Shown here: in pieces, positions 59,627 through 64,000 of the stretch | Layout: the number at the start of each line of letters is the position of its first letter | How positions within the stretch are numbered: the first letter of the stretch is position 1 | Origin: Saprospiraceae bacterium | GTDB lineage: Bacteria > Bacteroidota > Bacteroidia > Chitinophagales > Saprospiraceae | DNA: 64,000 nt | Direction of reading: 5' to 3' | Assembly (NCBI GenBank): GCA_026982695.1 | Contig: JALSGS010000053.1 | Span: 124,001-188,000 of the forward strand | Notes under the pieces: model-generated | What the model was told of the DNA's origin: nothing | The model's database searches: none | What the model saw: only the letters and a program-made list of their open reading frames with translations | Program-made: the position numbers and the translations under genes

Positions 59627-60115
59627 CTAAATGCGTTTGCGCGGCTTGCGATAGCGCAGGCGTGGTTGGTTCCATTCTTCGCGCTGGGCATAAGCCACAA
59701 TGCGCTTGATCAGCCCCATGATGGAAAGAAAAACCAAATAACAAAAACCCAACACAAAAAAGATCCATCTATAAGTACCTGCCTCGTTTATCGGTATACC
59801 AGAGATGAGGCGTGCCAGTAGCCAGGATACGGCTACCAATGCTAAAAAAGCAAGGATGGATCGCCCCATGTAGTGGTCGATATTTTTGCTGCTAAGACTA
59901 AAGACGGCGTTGAAAATCGCATACACCAATAGGAAAGAAGCAGCGGTGAGCCACGGGAAGCTCTGCGACACGCCCATCCATCCCATGGCATAACACAATT
60001 TGCCACCCAACATGACCAGTAAAGAGATGCCACCGACTATCGCACTGATCAGGAACGGGTTATAAGCTTTTGCTAAATAGGATCTCCGTTCGTATATTTC
60101 TCTAATGTCTTCCAT
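59627..60115 (-). CDS. Small polytopic membrane protein, function unknown
   Basis: 162 residues from ATG 60115 (MEDIREIYERRSYLAKAYNP). Four predicted helices: about 23-42, 55-73, 85-103 and 117-139. It ends in a strongly basic tail (NQPRLRYRKPRKRI). I do not recognise a family. A TATCTTTG -7 box is 25 nt upstream, just after the rimO stop, suggesting its own transcript. msrB follows 27 bp later on the same strand. Confidence 0.78.
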   Translation of the reverse strand: MEDIREIYERRSYLAKAYNPFLISAIVGGISLLVMLGGKLCYAMGWMGVSQSFPWLTAASFLLVYAIFNAVFSLSSKNIDHYMGRSILAFLALVAVSWLLARLISGIPINEAGTYRWIFFVLGFCYLVFLSIMGLIKRIVAYAQREEWNQPRLRYRKPRKRI

Positions 60116-60139
60116 GATGGGTGTTGTTTTTACTTGAAA

Positions 60140-60147
60140 CAAAGATA
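60140..60147 (-). promoter_or_regulatory. Putative promoter of the small membrane protein gene
   Basis: TATCTTTG on the minus strand, exact TAnnTTTG, about 25 nt upstream of ATG 60115. No -33 TTG. Confidence 0.55.
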
Positions 60148-60153
60148 GCTGCC

Positions 60154-61482
60154 TCAAGTTTGTGGGGGTATAGTGACCAAACGCCCATACAAGTCATATT
60201 CTGTAGCTTCTACGATCTGTACTGACGCAAAATCGCCCACGCGCACGTAGTGGTCACGTGCGGACACGCGCACTTCATTGTCTACTTCTGGCGAATCGCC
60301 TTCGGTACGCCCTACGAAATAACCATCTTCTAAGCGGTCAAATAGCACTTTGAATGTTTGACCCACTTTTTGGAGGTTTTTGCGCAAGCTGATTTGCTGC
60401 TGAATACGCATGAGTTGCTGCGCACGTGCTTCTTTGACATGTGGCGGCACATCATCGGGCAATTGGTAGGCTCGGGTCTGTGCTTCATGCGAATACTGGA
60501 AAACTCCTACCCGATCGAACTCCATTTCCTCTACAAAGTGACAGAGCGCATCGAATGCCTCCTCTGTTTCACCCGGGAAGCCCACCAAAAAAGTGGTACG
60601 CAGCGTGATATCAGGTACGCGCTCCCGTATTTGATGAATGAGTTGTTCGGTCTGGGCACGAGTAATTTGCCGACGCATGCGTGTCAACACATCGTCATGG
60701 GCGTGCTGCAACGGGATATCGAGGTAGTTGCACACTTCAGGGCGTTGTGCCATGACGTCGAGCACTTTCATGGGGAATTTGCTGGGATACGCATAGTGCA
60801 GACGGATCCATTCAACACCAGGCACATCGGCTAAGGCATGTAACAACTCTGGCAAGGCTCTTTTTTTATACCTATCCAAGCCATAATATGTCAGCTCTTG
60901 GGCGATGAGTATAAGTTCTTTAGTGCCGTGCTTGGCCAAGTATTTGGCTTCGGCCACCAGCTCTTCGATGGGTCGCGACACGTGTTTACCCCGCATCAGG
61001 GGGATGGCGCAAAAGCTGCAAGTGCGGTTACAGCCTTCAGAGATTTTCAAGTAGGCATAATGGCGAGGTGTCATGATTTGGCGCTCGCCCAGAAGTTCAT
61101 GCCGATAATCAGCTTGAAAGCGCGCCAGGAGCATGGGCAAGTCCATCGTGCCGAACCAGTCGTCTACTTCGGGTATTTCGCGCTGTAGCTCTTCTCGATA
61201 GCGTTGAGACAAACAGCCCGTGACATATAGCTTGCGAATACGACCCTCACTTTTTGCCTGGGCAAACTCAAGTATGGTCTCGATGCTTTGAGCTTTGGCC
61301 AAATCGATAAATCCGCAAGTGTTGACAATTACAATTTCTGCTTCTTGTACATCAGCATCATGGACGACCTGCCAACAGGCATGTCGCAGCTGGGTTGCGA
61401 TGTTTTCACTATCTACCTGATTTTTGGCGCAGCCCAAAGTGACGACATTGACGCGAGGCTGTTTGTCAGGTCTTACCTTCAT
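60154..61482 (-). CDS. rimO: Ribosomal protein S12 methylthiotransferase RimO
   Basis: 442 residues. Radical-SAM enzyme that adds a methylthio group to an Asp of ribosomal protein S12. The N-terminal MTTase domain has its three Cys at about 18 (TLGCAKNQVDSE), 56 (NTCGFI) and 90 (VTGCLSQRY). The radical SAM cluster is C151-x3-C155-x2-C158 (EGCNRTCSFCAIP). The C-terminal TRAM domain (about 375-440) has VLFDRLEDGYFVGRTEGDSP. LGCAKNQVDSE and the domain length favour RimO over MiaB. It lies 46 bp downstream of cca. Confidence 0.95.
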   Translation of the reverse strand: MKVRPDKQPRVNVVTLGCAKNQVDSENIATQLRHACWQVVHDADVQEAEIVIVNTCGFIDLAKAQSIETILEFAQAKSEGRIRKLYVTGCLSQRYREELQREIPEVDDWFGTMDLPMLLARFQADYRHELLGERQIMTPRHYAYLKISEGCNRTCSFCAIPLMRGKHVSRPIEELVAEAKYLAKHGTKELILIAQELTYYGLDRYKKRALPELLHALADVPGVEWIRLHYAYPSKFPMKVLDVMAQRPEVCNYLDIPLQHAHDDVLTRMRRQITRAQTEQLIHQIRERVPDITLRTTFLVGFPGETEEAFDALCHFVEEMEFDRVGVFQYSHEAQTRAYQLPDDVPPHVKEARAQQLMRIQQQISLRKNLQKVGQTFKVLFDRLEDGYFVGRTEGDSPEVDNEVRVSARDHYVRVGDFASVQIVEATEYDLYGRLVTIPPQT

Positions 61483-61528
61483 AATACAAGTGGTTTGTGG
61501 CGTCGACGCGCCAAGAACTGTTTGGTAT

Positions 61529-63019
61529 TCAAGCTTTGAGCTTATCTGAGGCGCCTTGAGGCAGTGGATTTCGTGGTGGAATCAGGTCTTTGGGTGGTTC
61601 AGTAATTTGAGGCGTGAGGCCTAATTCTTGCCCTTTGCGCAGCATAAAGTGCCAGGCGGCCTCAAAGTCGTTGGGAATCTCGCCATCGAGTATAGCCTCC
61701 CTAATTGCTCTTTTGATGATACCTACTTGGCGAGAAGGTTGGATACCAAAAGCCTGCATAATCAGTTCGCCGCTAATAGGGGGTTGCCAATTGCGGATTC
61801 GATCCTTGGCCTCTACTTCTTGCAGGCGTTGGCGCACCAGTTCGTAGTTTTCAAGGTAGCGTTTTACTTTTCGTGGGTTCTTACTCGTAATATCGCTTTC
61901 ACAAAGGATCATGAGATCTTCCAGGTGGTCACCTGCATCGAATAGCAGCCTTCGTATGGCACTATCTGTAATATTTTCTTTGGTCAGGCTAATGGGTCGC
62001 AAATGGAGCGCCACCAATTTTTGTACGTATTTCATTTTGTGATCGAGCGGCAAGCGCAAGCGGCGAAATATTTTGGGAACCATAGCGGCACCTACAGCAT
62101 CGTGCCCGTGGAAGGTCCATCCTTTGTCTTTTTCAAATCGCTTGGTAGGTGCTTTGCCAATATCGTGGAGCAGCGCAGCCCAGCGCAACCATAGGTTGTT
62201 GGAGCGCTGGGCGACATTGTCGAGCACTTGGAGAGTGTGATAGAAATTATCTTTATGACCTTTGTTGTCTACGTATTCGACGCCACGCAAGGCAGCCAGT
62301 TCAGGCAGGATGCGTGCAAGCAGCCCTGATTGTTCCAACAGTTTGAAGCCAATAGATGGTTTGGCTGCAGCCAAAATTTTGTTCAGTTCGGTGGCAATGC
62401 GCTCCATCGACACGATGTGGATGCGAGCCGCATTAGTCACAATACCTTGCCAGGTAGTGGGTTCAATGACAAACTTGAGTTGGGTGGCAAAACGAATGGC
62501 GCGAAGCATGCGCAGGGGGTCGTCGCTAAATGTCTTACTCGGGTCAGTAGGCGTACGGATTATCTTTTGCTCCAAATCTTCCAGCCCATGAAAAGGGTCG
62601 ATGATGGTGCCAAAGTCCTCGGGATTAAGGCTTACAGCCAACGCATTGATGGTGAAATCTCGACGAAGCTGGTCGTCCTCCAAAGAACCCGGCACGACAT
62701 CGGGCTTGCGCGAGTCGATGCGATAGCTTTCCTTACGTGCACCGACAAACTCGATTTCCATACGGCGGTAGCGTAGCATGGCCGTACCAAAACGGCTATA
62801 GACGGTAACGCGTGGCAGAGGTCTCAGTTTAGAAGCCACATGACGTGCCAGTGCAATGCCATCACCAACACAGACAATATCCATATCTTTAGATGGGCGG
62901 CCCAGCAAGCGGTCGCGCACATAACCACCCACCACATATGCAGACACACACAACTCTTGGGCCGCTTCGCTGATGAGATAAAACAATTTTCTTTCAAAGG
63001 GTTGTATGTCGAATATCAC
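61529..63019 (-). CDS. cca: CCA tRNA nucleotidyltransferase with HD domain
   Basis: 496 residues. Adds or repairs the 3' CCA of tRNA. The head domain has [20 protein letters not shown] with the catalytic Asp pair, then [13 protein letters not shown] and [15 protein letters not shown] for nucleotide and tRNA binding. The C-terminal HD domain has [16 protein letters not shown], giving a phosphohydrolase motif of uncertain use. A Pro-rich tail follows ([15 protein letters not shown]). The start ATG overlaps the stop of dusB by 4 nt (ATGA), so translation is coupled. Confidence 0.95.
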   Translation of the reverse strand: MIFDIQPFERKLFYLISEAAQELCVSAYVVGGYVRDRLLGRPSKDMDIVCVGDGIALARHVASKLRPLPRVTVYSRFGTAMLRYRRMEIEFVGARKESYRIDSRKPDVVPGSLEDDQLRRDFTINALAVSLNPEDFGTIIDPFHGLEDLEQKIIRTPTDPSKTFSDDPLRMLRAIRFATQLKFVIEPTTWQGIVTNAARIHIVSMERIATELNKILAAAKPSIGFKLLEQSGLLARILPELAALRGVEYVDNKGHKDNFYHTLQVLDNVAQRSNNLWLRWAALLHDIGKAPTKRFEKDKGWTFHGHDAVGAAMVPKIFRRLRLPLDHKMKYVQKLVALHLRPISLTKENITDSAIRRLLFDAGDHLEDLMILCESDITSKNPRKVKRYLENYELVRQRLQEVEAKDRIRNWQPPISGELIMQAFGIQPSRQVGIIKRAIREAILDGEIPNDFEAAWHFMLRKGQELGLTPQITEPPKDLIPPRNPLPQGASDKLKA

Positions 63020-64000
63020 AGTTGGTTATTTTGATGTAGGGCATAGGCACTACGAGCATCTGTTTGCAGTGCGGCATAGTGCGCCTCCAGTTCATCGAGT
63101 ATATCGAATAACACCTGGGGATCCTCTTCAGTGACCAGACGAGTGCGAAATAGCTTGATATGGGGCAAGCCACGGAAATAATTGGTGTAGTGGCGTCTCA
63201 TTTCGAGCACACCCAGTTTGGGGCCTTTCCACTCCAGTGATCGACGCAAGTGAGTGCGTGCGGCTGCTACTCGTTCATGAATTGTGGGTGGGTCCAGCAG
63301 CTGGCCCGTGGCAAAGTAGTGCTTAATTTCTCTGAAAATCCATGGATACCCAATTGCCGCACGACCAATCATAATTCCATCTACGCCATAGCGACGCCGA
63401 TATTCGAGCGCCTTTTGCGGGCTATCGATGTCGCCATTGCCAAAAATGGGGATATGCATCCGGGGGTTTTCCTTCACCTTGGCAATCCAAGACCAATCAG
63501 CCTGCCCTTTGTACATCTGCTTACGCGTACGAGCATGAATGCTAAGTGCCTTAATGCCGACATCTTGAAGGCGCTCGGCTACCTCTACAATGCGAATGCT
63601 ATGCTCATCCCATCCCAAGCGCGTTTTGACGGTAACGGGCAAGCTCGTGCGCTTGACAATGGCTTCTGTGAGTTTGACCATCTTGGGAATGTCGCGCAGG
63701 ATACCGGCACCCGCCATTTTGCACACTACTTTCTTGACTGGGCAGCCGAAGTTGATGTCGAGCACTTCGGGCTGTGCTGCTTCCACAATCTCAGCGGCGC
63801 GAATCATCGAGTCGAGTTCGGCACCAAAAATCTGAATGCCTATGGGGCGCTCTTCGTCGTAAATGTCGAGTTTTTTGACGCTCTTTTGGGCATCTCGGAT
63901 CAGCCCTTCTACCGAAATAAATTCGGTAAACATCATATCGGCTCCCTGCTGCTTGCACAGCGCACGGAAAGGCGGATCACTCACATCCTCCATAGGTGCG
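63016..64000 (-). CDS. dusB: tRNA-dihydrouridine synthase (DusB-like), 5' end outside the window
   Basis: About 327 visible residues; the frame stays open through the right edge (an Ala-Pro before MEDVSD), so the true start lies beyond 64000. FMN enzyme that reduces uridine to dihydrouridine in tRNA. The visible start (A)[19 protein letters not shown] is the FMN-binding region. [20 protein letters not shown] holds the catalytic Cys, followed by [30 protein letters not shown] and [18 protein letters not shown]. About 7-15 residues are probably missing at the N terminus. It is coupled to cca by the ATGA overlap at 63016-63019. Confidence 0.93.
   Translation of the reverse strand, partial: APMEDVSDPPFRALCKQQGADMMFTEFISVEGLIRDAQKSVKKLDIYDEERPIGIQIFGAELDSMIRAAEIVEAAQPEVLDINFGCPVKKVVCKMAGAGILRDIPKMVKLTEAIVKRTSLPVTVKTRLGWDEHSIRIVEVAERLQDVGIKALSIHARTRKQMYKGQADWSWIAKVKENPRMHIPIFGNGDIDSPQKALEYRRRYGVDGIMIGRAAIGYPWIFREIKHYFATGQLLDPPTIHERVAAARTHLRRSLEWKGPKLGVLEMRRHYTNYFRGLPHIKLFRTRLVTEEDPQVLFDILDELEAHYAALQTDARSAYALHQNNQL

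Overview
The window comes from the chromosome of a member of the Bacteroidota. Three things support this. First, perfect TAnnTTTG -7 promoter boxes sit upstream of many genes (TATCTTTG, TACCTTTG, TATTTTTG, TATATTTG), several with a TTG -33 box 17-21 nt away. Second, the gene content is typical of the phylum: a short 289-residue RpoD, an ExbB / small membrane protein / ExbD / ExbD operon, BatE, an OstA-like LPS-transport protein, DUF4293, a START-like protein, and secreted proteins with type IX secretion (T9SS) type A and CHU_C C-terminal domains. Third, rplU and rpmA are adjacent. The class is less certain; some proteins recall Saprospiria, but that is an impression. Gene density is high and most genes are single or in short operons. 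I see no rRNA, CRISPR array, transposase, prophage or plasmid genes. Both edges cut a gene: an N-terminal helicase-like fragment on the left and dusB on the right.

Region by region. 1-9.5 kb: the helicase-like fragment, an acyl-CoA dehydrogenase, a lipoprotein alkaline phosphatase, a CotH-like secreted protein, a 2H phosphoesterase, a 43-codon membrane ORF overlapping an ECF sigma factor, a large sensor histidine kinase and a TlpA-like thioredoxin lipoprotein. 9.5-18.8 kb: purL, a cytochrome oxidase subunit III, a 55-codon orphan gene with its own promoter and terminator, a LytTR response regulator, a DUF115 / SDR / 2-hydroxyacid dehydrogenase group, a voltage-gated K+ channel with a zinc ribbon, and an NtrC-type regulator. 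18.8-30.5 kb: DoxX, a COG2509 flavoprotein, a ten-repeat WG lipoprotein, a NUDIX/winged-helix regulator, hemF, an ArsC/Spx-like protein, a uridine phosphorylase, rplU, an rpmA fused to a helix-hairpin-helix domain, BatE, OstA and a DadA-like oxidase. 30.5-37 kb: DUF4293, the TonB-energising ExbB/ExbD operon, tRNA-Ser(GGA), TatD, a vanadium-haloperoxidase/PAP2-like lipoprotein and a START-like protein. 37-50.2 kb: rpoD, era, der, rfbC, rfbD, a 921-residue CHU_C protein, a ZIP transporter, a PAP2 phosphatase, a methyltransferase, glmM and a cysteine desulfurase. 50.2-64 kb: a T9SS protein with dockerin-like and cohesin-like parts, a helical protein, a TonB-dependent receptor with a long structured leader, a helical protein of unknown function, msrB, a small membrane protein, rimO, cca and dusB.

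Functional links: ExbB/ExbD would energise receptors such as the one at 54870-57608. rimO, cca, dusB, era, der, rplU and rpmA serve translation and ribosome maturation. OstA, BatE, rfbC/rfbD and glmM serve the envelope. The three two-component proteins have no adjacent partners.

The most novel material is non-coding or very small: two candidate small RNAs with promoter and terminator (about 25241-25370 and 33946-34055, both minus strand; the second contains an 18-codon hydrophobic ORF), a promoter and terminator-like pair upstream of rpoD, the 55-codon gene at 12651-12818, the 43-codon membrane ORF before the ECF sigma factor, and the L27-HhH fusion. I found no convincing new multi-gene defence or biosynthetic system.
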